From Otatea glauca (taxonomy: Eukaryota > Streptophyta > Magnoliopsida > Poales > Poaceae), in NCBI GenBank assembly GCA_036346275.1, contig JAYEVK010000475.1, forward strand, positions 124,001 through 188,000: a stretch of 64,000 bases of DNA, in the 5' to 3' direction. Of the stretch, positions 10,877 through 21,807 are shown one piece after another (within the stretch, counting starts at the first letter, position 1; the number at the start of each line of letters is the position of its first letter). Position numbers and translations under genes: made by a program. The notes under the pieces are model-generated. The model was not told the origin of the DNA and searched no databases. It worked only from the letters and a program-made list of their open reading frames with translations.

Positions 10877-13662
10877 ATGGCGATGGACAAGTATTCCACC
10901 AAGCCTCCTATTTTTTTTGGAGTTGATTTTCCTTTTTGAAAATCTCGAATGGAGTCATACATCACTGCCCAGGGCTTCCTGATATGGCAGAAGGTGAAAC
11001 TCCCGTATGAGGTTCCTGCTGATGAAAACGTAATGGCCGGTAATATGGCTGACGTTGAGGCAAACGCTAAGGCAAGGAACATTTTCATACAGGGTCTTAG
11101 CCGCAGTGAGTATGATAGGATTTCTCACCTCCGTTCCGCTCACGAGATTTGGGTGACCCTCGATGCTTACCATGAGGGCACTAACCAAATCAAGACGGTT
11201 CGACAGGACCAATTCAAGCGTGAGTTCAACAAGTTTGAACAACACGCTGGTGAGAGTCTTGATGAGTGCTTCGATCGTTTTACCAAGATCTTGAGCGATC
11301 TTCGAGCAGTTAGTTGCATATACCCTGACTCGGATAATGCTCGACATTTCTTGACCGCACTCGATTTGCGTGTTTGGGAGATGAAGGTGACCACCATCAA
11401 GGACACCATCAACTTGTCGACTCTAACTCTTGACGGGCTTTATTCCCGCCTCAAGACTCATGAGATCGATGTCGTCTCACGGAAGACGAAATCTCAGTCG
11501 ATGGCCTTGGTCACCGATCCCATTGGATCTTCTTCTTGATCCTTCTATTGGTTTCTCTCTTCCGCCCTTTGTGAGCTAGCGATGACCAAGCTGGAAAAAT
11601 TTCGGAAAATGAGCTTGCTCTTCTCGCTCGCAAGTTTTCTCATGCATACAAGAGGTGAGAGAGAGAAAGAGAGGTGTCATGGTCACATGCTTCGAGTGTG
11701 GTGGCCCCAACCACATTCGGGCTAATTGCCCCAAACTGGAGAAGGCTAAGAACGATCTGGCGATTCAAAGAAAGAACGACTACATCGACAAGAACCGCAA
11801 CAAGAAGCCTCCAATTCGTGGTGACGCGTGAGAAGAAGTACCGCAACTTCTCCAAGAACAAGAAGCTCTTCCACAGCGTCCTCGCCGGCAGCGATATCAA
11901 CCTCTCCGACACGGAGACATGGAGCGACGAGGCGAGGATGAACCGCAAGAGAAGAAGGGCAGCGACGACTTCTCCCGGCATGTGCTTCATGGCCGACGCC
12001 AACGAAGCATCGACTTCGAGAGCTCTCAAATGACTGACGAGGTACCCTCCTTATGACCAGCTCAATGAAGCCTTCTGTAAACTAGGAAAATTTCATGCTA
12101 GAGCTAGAGCTAGGTGTACGAAGCTTGAGAAGGAAGTAGGTACCTTGACTCGGGAGTTAGCTTCTCTTAGATCTTCTCCCTCCCAAGTCACTGATGATTG
12201 CTCTTTGTATGATACTATTCTTGTGGAGTTGGAGAACTTAAGGACTATGCATAATAGTGTGTTGACTGAATTAGATAGTCTTAAGTTGAAGAATGCTAGC
12301 AATGAATCTATTGATACTCCTTCTGTAGATGCTAGTTTTCTTCATGCTCACTCTACTCCCTCTTGTGCTAATTGCCCTAAATTGCTTGCTGAAATTGATG
12401 CCATGAGCGAACACCTTAGAAAGCTTTCTGCTAGAAATGATAAACTTGAATTGCATGCTTTTAAGGACCCAGTCAGCTCATGTGAGGGATGTAGGCAACT
12501 AAAACTTGACAATGATGCTTTGAATGTCAAGTGTGATCAACTTGCTAAGGACTTACTAGATAAGTCAAAAACTGGTTGCCTGCTGTGTGTTAGGGTTAAG
12601 GATGATGTGGATCAAATCCATGTCGAGCTTAGGAAGAAGTTAAAAGACCAAACTCTTAGGATTAGAGATGCTCCTTGCGTTTATTGTGAGGCCCTCAAGA
12701 TTGAGGCAGCCGTGCTAAGGGAACAAAAAGCACGTGCTGAGAGATCTTCTCTTTCTGGTTCTTCTTCTTCCTCTCCTTCCCCCTGTTCTTCTTGTGCTTC
12801 TTTCTTTCGAGATTGCCAGTATCTTATAAGCACTCTCGAGAAGTTTGTTGGAGGCAAGAAGAAGCTCAATCTTATTCTAGACCAATCCAAGATTAGTAGA
12901 TTCAATCAAGGTCTAGGATTTGATCCCTTGGAGTACGCTCGGGCGCATCCTCCCACCATTGTGCGCGGCTCCAAGAGTGGTAAGATTGTGGTAGCTCCCA
13001 GAGTGAGTACCACCATGTTTAGATTTGCCGGGGTTTTCTATAGGACTTCTGACCAGAAGGGTGTTACTCCTATTGCTTCTGCCTCTAGCAAGGCGAAGTA
13101 CACATGCACCTTCTGTAAGAAGGATGGTCACCTAGTAGATTTCTGTTTCAGACGCGCCAAGATCAATCAGCGTGAGCGTGTTGCTGCCCTTAAGGGTATT
13201 CAAGGTCATCCCCAGACTTTGAGTGCTCCTAAGGCACACACTGCTTCTAGACAGGTTAGAGAGTCGCCTGTTTTTGGGCAGCGTCCAGGACTCGGTTTTC
13301 ATGCTAGTTCTTTGAGTTTTAGTCCTGGATCTGTTCGTAGTCAGTCTTTTCGCCGTTCTCTTGATATTCCTCATTTTTCTCATAGAGGTAGATATCAGCG
13401 GCGTGATGTGTTTTCTGGTAGGAGTTTTAGGCAGCTTCATTGGGGTGGTTTGGCTTTTGCACCACGGTATGCTAACCCAGTTTCAGCTCCTAGATCATCT
13501 ACTAGAGTTGCTACTGATCTTGTTTGGGTTAAACGTCAGAGAGACACTCGAGTCCAGTCTTCTTCTGTGACTGGTACTTTGAGGAGTCGTATGGTTCAGT
13601 ATTGGATTCCTAAGTCTTCACTCTATCCCAGTACTGAGTCATCTTTCTCTCTTGTGTCTTGA
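10877..13662 (+). pseudogene. Copia B gag with CxxC-repeat coiled coil (broken)
   Basis: The reading starts MAMDKYSTKPP at 10877, hits TGA at 10937 where a tryptophan is expected, and continues in frame from 10949 to 11539 with the helical Gag domain (NIFIQGLSRSEYDRISHLRSAHEIW). After a frameshift comes a CCHC zinc knuckle, CFECGGPNHIRANCP, at about 11686-11730. Frames shift again near 11826 and 12030. An open stretch of 505 codons (12145-13662) then encodes a long coiled coil with five CxxC pairs (CANC, CEGC, CLLC, CVYC, CSSC) spaced 32-39 residues apart. A second zinc knuckle, CTFCKKDGHLVDFC, follows at about 13105-13146, then a basic Ser/Arg-rich tail. Position between primer site and protease identifies the whole as Gag. 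The CxxC array is unusual, and metal binding is only a guess. Confidence 0.8.
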
Positions 13663-13669
13663 TTAGGTT

Positions 13670-16600
13670 CGTCGGATGGGGAAGGGAGATGTTTGGATTG
13701 TCGACTCCAGTTGTTCTCGTCATATGACCGGAGATTCTCGATGGTTCTCTTCCCTAGTCCGAGCCCCTGGTGATGAGTTGATCACTTTCGGGGATGCTTC
13801 TTCAGGTAGAGTCATCGCTAAAGGTATCATTTGCATTAATGACAATTTCATTCTTAAAGATGTTGCCTTAGTAAGTAAGCTGCAATACAATTTGCTTTCT
13901 GTTTCTTAGCTTATTGATGACTCTTTTGAGGTGAGTTTTAAGAGTAATGCCTGTAGAATCCTCGATTCATCAGGAGGGTTAGTTTGCGAGATTTCTAGAT
14001 TTGGGAGTCTTCCGTGCTGATTTTTCTGTTTCTTCTGGAGACTCTCTTCGGTGTTTGATTGCTTCAGAGTCCCGTGATCTCTCCTTCTGGCATAGGAGAC
14101 TTGGTCACATTAGATCTAATCATTTGACCCGAGTTAGCAGCCACGATCTCATTCGTGGTTTGCCTAAACTCAAAATGGTCAAAGACTTAGTTTGCTCTTC
14201 CTGCCGACATGGCAAGATGGTTGTTGCTTCTCATCCCCCAGTCACTGTTGTGATGACTGATGCACCAGGACAGCTTTTACATATGGACACTGTTGGTCTA
14301 GCTAGAGTACAGTCAGTGGGTGGGAAGTGGTATGTTCTTGTCATTGTTGATGATTTTTCGAGGTATTCTTGGGTTCTTTTCATGTCCTCGAAGGATGAGA
14401 CTTTTACCCATTTTAGGGGTTTGGTTCATAGGTTGTCTTTTGAGCTCCCTGGTGCCCTACGAGCTATACGCAGTGACAATGGCACGGAGTTCAAGAACTC
14501 CTATTTTGAGAGTTTCTGTGTGGATTCTTGTTTAAAACATCAATTCTTCTCTCCCTACGTCCCTCAACAAAATGGCGTAGTGGAAAGGAAGAACAGGACC
14601 CTGGTAGAAATGGCCAGGACGATGCTAGGCAGTCTGAGACTCCTAGGAAGTTTTAATGAGGCTATAGCTATTGCTTGCCATGTTTCTAATCGTGTATTCT
14701 TAAGAGCACATTTGCACGTACTTCTTACGAGTTGAGGTATGGGCGAAAGCCTAGTGTTTCTCATTTTCGTGTGTTTGGTTGCAAGTGTTTTATTTTGAAA
14801 TCTGGTAACCTGGATAAGTTTGAGTCTCGTTCTTCTGATGGTATCTTTCTGGGTTATTCTACTTCTTCTCATAGCTATAGGGTGCAGGTTGCGATGCGCA
14901 TAGGATCATAGAGACACGTGAAGTGACCTTTGATGAGGCTAGCCCAGAAGCTAGACCCGATATTTTAGGCTCTTCTTCTTCCTCCGAGACCATCTTTGTA
15001 GAGGATGAGGATGATGGAGATGATGGTGTTCTACCTGATCCAGTCCCCTCTACACCTGAGGTGCCTCCTGTTTCCATTTTTGCACCTCAGGATGGTCAGC
15101 CCTTGCCTTCTGACTCTCATTCAGCTAGTGGCTCTGCTCCTACCTCTTCTGTGCATGAGATAGAGGCCACTTCTGCTTCTGGACCTCTCCGTCATATTCA
15201 GCGTTCTCATCCACCTGACCAGATCATCGACGATCTATTTGAGCGAGTCACTCGCTCAAAATCAGGTTTGTCCAGTTTCTGCCTTCACTCTGCCTTTGTT
15301 GCCTCGTTTGAGCCGAAGGATGTGACTCATACATTATCTGACGAGTCTTGGACTAATGTTATGCATGAGGAACTTGGAAACTTCGAGAGGAACAAAGTTT
15401 GGCAGCTTGTAGAACGTCCATCTGGTCATAATGTCATTGGGACCAAGTGGGTGTTCAAAAACAAGCAGAGTGAGGATGGGGTTGTCATTCGCAACAAGGC
15501 TAGGCTAGTTGCACAGGGCTTTTCTCAGGTTGAGAGTCTTGACTTTGAGGAGACCTTTGCCCCTGTAGCTAGACTAGAGGCTATTAGGATCCTGCTTGCA
15601 TTCTCTACATCCCGGGGCTTTAAGCTCTATCAAATGGATGTCAAAAGTGCATTCCTCAATGGCTATATTGAGGAAGAGGTTTATGTCAAACAACCTCCAG
15701 GATTTGAGAACCCCAAGTTTCCGAGTCACGTATACAAGCTTTCCAAAGCTCTGTATGGACTCAAGTAGGCCCCCAGAGCATGGTATGAGAGACTCAAGTC
15801 TTATCTTCTCAGCCATGACATCAAAATAGGTGTAGTAGACAAGACTCTGTTCATGAGACACCATGAGTCGCATTTTCTTCTCGTCCAGATTTATGTGGAC
15901 GATATCATTTTTGGTGGCTCTTCTCATTCGCTTTTGTCTCAGTTTTCTGAGGTGATGAGCACAGAGTTTGAGATGAGTATGATGGGCGAGTTGAGCTACT
16001 TTCTTGGCTTCCAGATCAAGCAAACTCGGGAGGGTACTTTCTTGCATCAAGGCAAGTATACCGTGACCTCTGAGGCGCTCGATATGTCGATGGGAAGCCG
16101 TGATGACTCCTATGGCCACCACTGCTGTCCTCGAGCCCGATGAGGATGGTGAGCTCTTGATCAAAAGGAGTTTGAGCATGATCGGCTCCTCTTGTACCTC
16201 ACTGCTTCGAGGCCGGACATACATTTCGCTGTGTGTCTGTGCTCTCGATTTCAAGCTTCTCCTCGCACCTCTCACCGCCAGGCGGTCAAGCGCATCTTCA
16301 GGTACCTTCGTGCTACCACTGATTATGGTATTTGGTACTCTTCTTCTTCTTGTCTATCTCTTAGAGCCTTTTCCGATGCCGACTTTGCTGGCTGTAGGAT
16401 AGATAGGAAGGGCACTTCTGGCACTTGCCAATTTATTGGCACTTCTCTTGTTTCTTGGTCATCTAGGAAGCGATGCAGGGCACACTGATCCAGGCCGAGG
16501 CGAGTATGTTCTTGCATCCGATTCTTGTATCCGAGTTCTCTGGATGAGATCGACCTTGCGGGACTTTGGGTTAGATATACAGGGTGTGCCACTTTTCTGT

Positions 16601-16834
16601 GACAACACTTCTGCTATTTGTATTGCTAAAAACCCAGTGCATCATTCCCGGACCAAACACATTGATATTAGATATCACTTCCTTAGAGACCATGTAGAGA
16701 AGGGGGATATCGTGCTTCAGTTTGTAGAGAGTGACCTTCAGTTAGCCGATATCTTCACCAAGCCTTTGGATAGCTCCAGATTTGTTGCCTTGAGGAGTGA
16801 GCTTGAAGTCATGAGCCCTTACGGCCTTTCGTGA
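13670..16834 (+). pseudogene. Copia B pol: protease, integrase, RT, RNase H (broken)
   Basis: The order is protease, integrase, reverse transcriptase, RNase H, as in Copia. The protease motif VDSSCSRHMTG is at about 13697. A frameshift near 13990 leads into the integrase: HHCC-type zinc motif (HRRLGH ... CSSCRHGK), then the catalytic acidic residues in HMDTV, IRSDNG and VVERKNR (about 14280, 14470, 14580). Further frameshifts near 14720-14900 precede the RT at 15280-16040. RT has WVFKNKQ, QMDVKSAFLNG and the YVDDIIFG active site at about 15892, with TAG at 15766 replacing the Gln of LKQAP. A frameshift near 16075 and a small deletion near 16470-16500 damage RNase H, which ends at 16834 (TKHIDIRYHF, ADIFTKPL). 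Confidence 0.9.
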
Positions 16835-18147
16835 GGGGGAGCTGGTTTGTATATTATGTATTATATGTTTTCTTCTAGCTTTTCTTTTCTTTGTGTTTCT
16901 TCTGGGTGACTTTAGGCTTGTTTTCTTGAGTTGAGTTCACTCACTTAGACTTCTGGCATGCCTTGCATGGACCTCTTATCTTGTGCTTTAGGTTTCTATC
17001 ATGCGTGATTAGCTGTTCTCTCTTCTCTCTAGGTTGAGTTCCCTCACAGTCTTATAAGTCTAGCAGGTATTGGGCCTCCTGGGTAGACAGAGTCTGTGTG
17101 CACTCCTTAGTTGGGATCTAGAGTCGACTTCCCTATGTCGATCTCTGGGAAGATAAGAGCGAGTCTGAGCTGTAGTGAGTCTCTTCTATCTTATCTATGC
17201 TCAATAGCCATCCAGTTTTGCAGTTTCTCGACTTCTTCTCCTCATTCTGTTTTTCTGGTTATTATTGAGTTCTTTCGGGTTTTCTTTACGCCTAATCTTG
17301 ATAATAACTCAACTTTAACCAGATTTGAGCTTAAAATTGATTCATTTGTTGAGGGGGAGTTTGGGAATCTGTTCGTGCATTTCATATAGACTGCATTTCT
17401 TATTTAATGAGCTTTGTCTATTATGCAATTGATTTCTTCTTCATGCTATACACCATGCTACATCATATAGAGGAAATCACTAGCTTAGATATGTCCAAGT
17501 TCATTCAACTTGCTAAGCATAAAAATGAAATAAGCCTTAAATGAAAAACTTGATGAAACTTGTTGTTTTTACTTGCTAGGTTTCTTCTCTAGAGGTTTGT
17601 GCCATAATTTGAGAAATTTTGGAGTTCTCTAGAGTCCCTATAGCAACTTGGGTGAAACTAGTTTGATCCATGCTAGAGTCCTTCAATTGCTCATAAATCA
17701 TTGTGGTAAAAATGAAAATTAAACAAAATTGACTCTTCTTGTGCACATACGACTCAACACCTTGTATTCACAAGACCGCTTCCCATTGCACTTGGGATGA
17801 ACTTGGAATACATCGTGTTTGACCTAGACCATCCTCTTAAGAGTTCATCTTGAGATGGTCGCATACGGCTTGAGTCAATTGGTTGTCAAAAAAAATTCAA
17901 ATAAATTAAAAACAAAGACATATGTGGGTAAAGAATGCAAATAATGTCAAACATTTGCACCCCGCTATGTCTTGTATGATGATAAATCAAAATTTGCATT
18001 AAGTGATAAATGAGCCCGAAGGACCTTGTATGCTCTTCTAGATTCCCCAAAGTGTTGAGTAGGTTGAACTCTAGGTTTTCCTTTTGATCTTTAGAGTGGT
18101 TATTCTTCTATTTTTGAAACTAAAGCTAAGTGTTGCACTTGTCAAAT
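16831..18147 (+). other. Copia B 3' non-coding region with extra polypurine tracts
   Basis: No ORF of note. GTGAGGGGGAGCTGG at 16831 directly follows the pol stop, and TGAGGGGGAGTTTGG lies at 17349. A third tract, AAAAGGGGGAGA at 19285, is beyond the solo LTR, and the tract used for plus-strand priming, AAGGGGGAGAT, is at 19601-19611. Repeated polypurine tracts are a reported Sirevirus trait. Confidence 0.7.
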
Positions 18148-19079
18148 TGATAGAACTAGGCGTCCCGATCTTTCGATGAGAGGAGGTAGCGTCGATCTGG
18201 TGGAGGGCGAAGTTGGCGGCCCGACTACAACGAACCCGACGTTGCGCCTTAGCGAACGGTACACCACCCTCCTGAAGGTTATTGATCCCGCGGGAAGCGC
18301 GACCAACCTGACCACGAAGGTCTTTGTTCCTGCGAGCAATCGAAGAACCAGCAAGAACAAGGGATTACAAGCAACTCAATTGCGAATATAAATTCAGATT
18401 GGTTCTGAAACAAAAACACTTGAAGTTGGGGTTCCGATGAACAAGTAGACGGGCGGCCTAGTCGACGCGCAGCGAGTACAAGATAGCAATGGCTAAGCTG
18501 AATCAAACAAAACCCAAAACCCTAACTATTATGGCGGCTGGCTAATTATAGACCAAGGGCGTGCAAAGATCGGGCCTTAACATGGGCCTCTGATTACAAC
18601 TCGAAATAAAGACTAGAGCCCAATTAGACTCGGACTGGAAAAGTGTTCTGGATTGTTTTGCGTATTCCCGTTGACTCGGAAGGAATTTGGAGGTGATCTC
18701 AGATCGGTTGGAAAGAGGACGACCAGAGCTTTCGTTCTTGTACTCGTAGACCTCCAGAAGCCTTCTGGATCAAAAGTTATGGCAGTTTGAATTTGACCAT
18801 CTCTGAAAGTCCGAATCTGATTCCAATTTGCTCTTCCCTCTGGACGCGAACTCCTTTGTGCGTTGTGGGTCTTCTCCATGGTTCCTAAGAATAATGACAT
18901 CATCACAAAAATTAAATAGCATCCCATTCATTGTATCATTAATTGGAATACTTAGGAACGCCTTCACCTGATAATTTAGTTGACGTGCACGGGCTCGAGT
19001 GATTGGTCCTTGAAGTGGTGGTTCATCCTGGTGAGTGGAGTTAGAGCTGGTTGTATCCATTGTGGAAATGTCCTCATCA
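18148..19079 (-). mobile_element. Solo LTR of a Gypsy element carrying pol C-terminal codons
   Basis: The 932-bp unit is TG...CA bounded and flanked by the exact 5-bp duplication CAAAT (18143-18147 and 19080-19084). On the minus strand it starts TGATGAGGACATTTCC. Its first 300 bases contain an open frame (stop at 18770) with QGPITRARARQLNYQV, the sequence typical of the extreme C-terminus of Gypsy polyproteins. A polyprotein that runs into its own LTR is known for chromoviruses of the CRM (centromeric) group, and the LTR length fits that group. That link is inferred, not tested. No internal sequence remains, so the element was lost by LTR-LTR recombination. The rest of the minus strand has a GC-rich leader-like 3' part. 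Confidence 0.85.
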
Positions 19080-19611
19080 CAAATCTTGCTAAAAATGAAA
19101 TATTCAAAACTAAGCTCGTATTTGCACTTGGACATGTCTTAGACTAGTCTAATCTAAAAATTGACTAGCTTGGTGTCATATCTTGTCATTGTGATCAATT
19201 GGATAATCTTCAAAGCTCCCTTAGGTTGCATTTCATGCATACATAAAAAGAGGGAGAAAATTCCATTTTGATGCCTATATTGCCAAAAGGGGGAGAAAAT
19301 GTAGAAAAGGCATCATTAAAAAAAAGATAAAAATGTGAAAGCTTGTTGGTTCTTATGATCTTTGTAAATCTTTGCTATTTCTTATGGATCATAATCACAT
19401 TTGGCACTTATGATTGGTTTTTAGAGATTTTGTGGAAAACTTTCTTTTCATGGTCTTGCTCTAAATTCATTGTACCAACTTGGTCATGATTTTATATCTT
19501 TTTCTCTGGACCAAGTTTGGCTTTGCAATCAAATTGCTTTCTTCTTCTCTCATTCAAACTCAAATTTATGCCTTTTATGTGGTTTGTCAATATACTCATC
19601 AAGGGGGAGAT

Positions 19612-21249
19612 TGAAAGACCATGTGGAGGTCCATCCATGTTTGTGATGAGTATTTGACTTTATTTGAGCAAGGTGTGCTCAAGTTTGAGTTTGATTTGGA
19701 TTGATTTTCAAAATAAAGCAATTTGAGTTGTCTCTGCCAGGAGTGGCAGTACCGGCCGTATGGGCGCGGTAGTGATGAGTTGGATGGTTTATTGCATATC
19801 ATTGTGGGCATTGCTATGTGATGTGTTTCCTTGTCTTTGATGGTTGCAGGGCTACAGTGCTAGGTCATGGTGAGGCGGAGGATGACTGGGACTAGGCGAG
19901 GAGCGTCGGAGGTCCAGACGGTTGGGAGATCGCCGGAAGATGATCGAAGACGGAGTCCGGGCAAGTCAAGAAGACAAGGAAAGGAGATGATGCTAGCTAG
20001 ATGCTGCGTGGATCAATGAGGGCCGTCGGATTGAGGTCTAGTTGATAGGTTAGCGGGTCTAGGTAGTATGCTTTGAAAACCGTGCAAGAAAATCCCGTAT
20101 GTGTGTGGGTTTTGGGTTAGCCCTTGCATGGCTGTGTGTGTGGTTTAATCCTAGCCCTTAGATGAGTGCCCTAGGGTTGAGGGACTCATCCAAGGGTGGT
20201 AGATGGCCCAAGAGTAGTATAAATCGGGGTGGAGGGGTAGCCTCCTTCCCTTTAAGGTTTTTGAGGTTTTTGAATGCTCCTTTGAGCTTTACCCACATGA
20301 AAGTGAGGCTTTGTAACCTCTCCTTCTAGAAATGAAAGTTTTATCCATCTATCTCTGAATTTATTTTGCACATTTACATTATGTCTTTACTTTACGCAAT
20401 TTAAATTCAGCATTTACTTTCCCGCAATTACATTCTCGCAATTTACTTTCACGCAATTTGGATTTGCCTCCCCTCCTTCTAAATGATGTTGATCTTGGAT
20501 GTTTTGAGTGTGTTCATATGGTTTTACATCTCTTTTGCACTCTTGGATTGTGTAGAGAACATCTTTTCTCTCAAGTTCCAAATTTGTTCAGAACTTGTTC
20601 TTTGCGCAGCATTTAGTATTTGATTTTTATAAAAATATAGAAAAATCCTTTTTAAGTGATTCTTATTGGAGGAGGTGTGGTACTCTTATATCCACCTGCA
20701 GAAATTTTGGAGTTCACTTGTTGCACCGTTTGGGCACCATGAGGTGAAAACCGAGCCCCAAACTTTTTGCTCGAAGTTCTTGACTGACTGTGTTCTTCGA
20801 TTTTTCCTATTTTTTATGTAAGGCTTTTTGTGGAGAAATTTGGTGGAGTTCTTCACGATGCTTGTGCTCATAGGGACAAAAATTCTCAAAATTTCGTGAG
20901 CTGCAGAAACCCACCAACCTCCTGTTCAATTTGAGGACAATTTCTGGAAATTCTGCTTTTGCTTTTCTGAAAGTGACTTTTGTGATTTGAATTGATGTCC
21001 TTTCTAAAAGCAAGAGTTGGATTGATTCCTCTTTATCTTGGACACTAGACAACCATGATTGTGACTCAAAAATCCCCACATATTTTATGGTACTTATCCA
21101 TGCAAGCTAGGGGTACACATAGTTGTCTAGTTTTTCGGGTTTTTCACGATTTCCTTTGAGCGATCTTGTCGAGGTTTTTGTTGGAGTATTTTGGGGAAAA
21201 TTTATTTGTGACCATTCACCCCCCCTCTGTTCGCCATTTCGATCTTTCA
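19612..21249 (+). repeat. Copia B 3' LTR
   Basis: Begins TGAAAGACC directly after the polypurine tract AAGGGGGAGAT (19601-19611) and ends CGATCTTTCA. The next five bases, GACTT, repeat the left target duplication. It differs from the 5' LTR by scattered changes, including the third base of the first block (TGAAAG against TGAAGG). Confidence 0.95.
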
Positions 21250-21254
21250 GACTT

Positions 21255-21803
21255 TCAGTTCTTCTGATGCTTGCAATGGTAACTGCAAATATGCTTCCTA
21301 TGCCAAGGAGCTTAAAACTGAGAATGAAAAACTAAAAGCTAAGATAGCCACCTTTGATAAAGGCTTAGAAAAATGCTTTCTAGGTAGTGCTAATCTTGAC
21401 AAAATTCTTGTTGAACAGAAATCCAACTTGGGCAAAAAAGGCTTAGGGTATAAACCCAACAGTTTGCCTAAGAAAAGTAGACCAAGTCATATTGAACAAA
21501 TTTTTGTCAAGAAAAGCACTCAATGTTATTACCGTCATAAATCGAATTATGAATCTAAAAATTGCTATCTTGCAAATATTTCTCATGCCAAAAGGGATTG
21601 CATGGTGGATGCCCATTACATGCTATTTAAAAATTTTAGGGGCAAAACAAATGTAAAATATGTAGGTCCCTCAAATCTTAATAAGAAACTTAAAGCTGTC
21701 TAGGTACCTAAGGCCATGTTGTTAAATCCTTTCAAACCTAAACTGGCTATAACTAACATTAAAGGACCCAAAAGTATTTGGGTACCTAAAGCAAAGAAAT
21801 GAA
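21255..21803 (+). pseudogene. Copia A gag, right part
   Basis: Continuation of the Copia A Gag after the Copia B insertion. It reads SSSDACNGNCKYASYAKELK and then a charged helical stretch. A second zinc-knuckle-like motif follows (CYYRHKSNYESKNC at about 21514-21555), in which the second Cys is His and a His is Asn, so zinc binding is probably lost. The end is Lys/Pro-rich (IWVPKAKK), with TAG in the frame at about 21701 and TGA at about 21799. Confidence 0.75.
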
Positions 21804-21807
21804 CTTT

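Larger units (their letters stand above)
9185..21249 (+). mobile_element. Copia B: Sirevirus-type LTR retrotransposon nested in Copia A
   Basis: A complete 12.1 kb element with LTRs at 9185-10821 and 19612-21249 and the exact target duplication GACTT at 9180-9184 and 21250-21254. It holds a Met-type primer site, a long gag with zinc knuckles, pol in the Copia order, and a 2.8 kb 3' non-coding region with several polypurine tracts. A 932-bp solo LTR of another element is inserted in that region. The Gag and Pol belong to a family clearly different from Copia A. Stops and frameshifts in gag and pol make it non-functional. Confidence 0.95.

Noticed and set aside
12145..13662. 505-codon open frame as a host coiled-coil gene
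   Set aside because: It lies between the primer site and protease of Copia B, within paired LTRs and an exact target duplication, so it is Gag.
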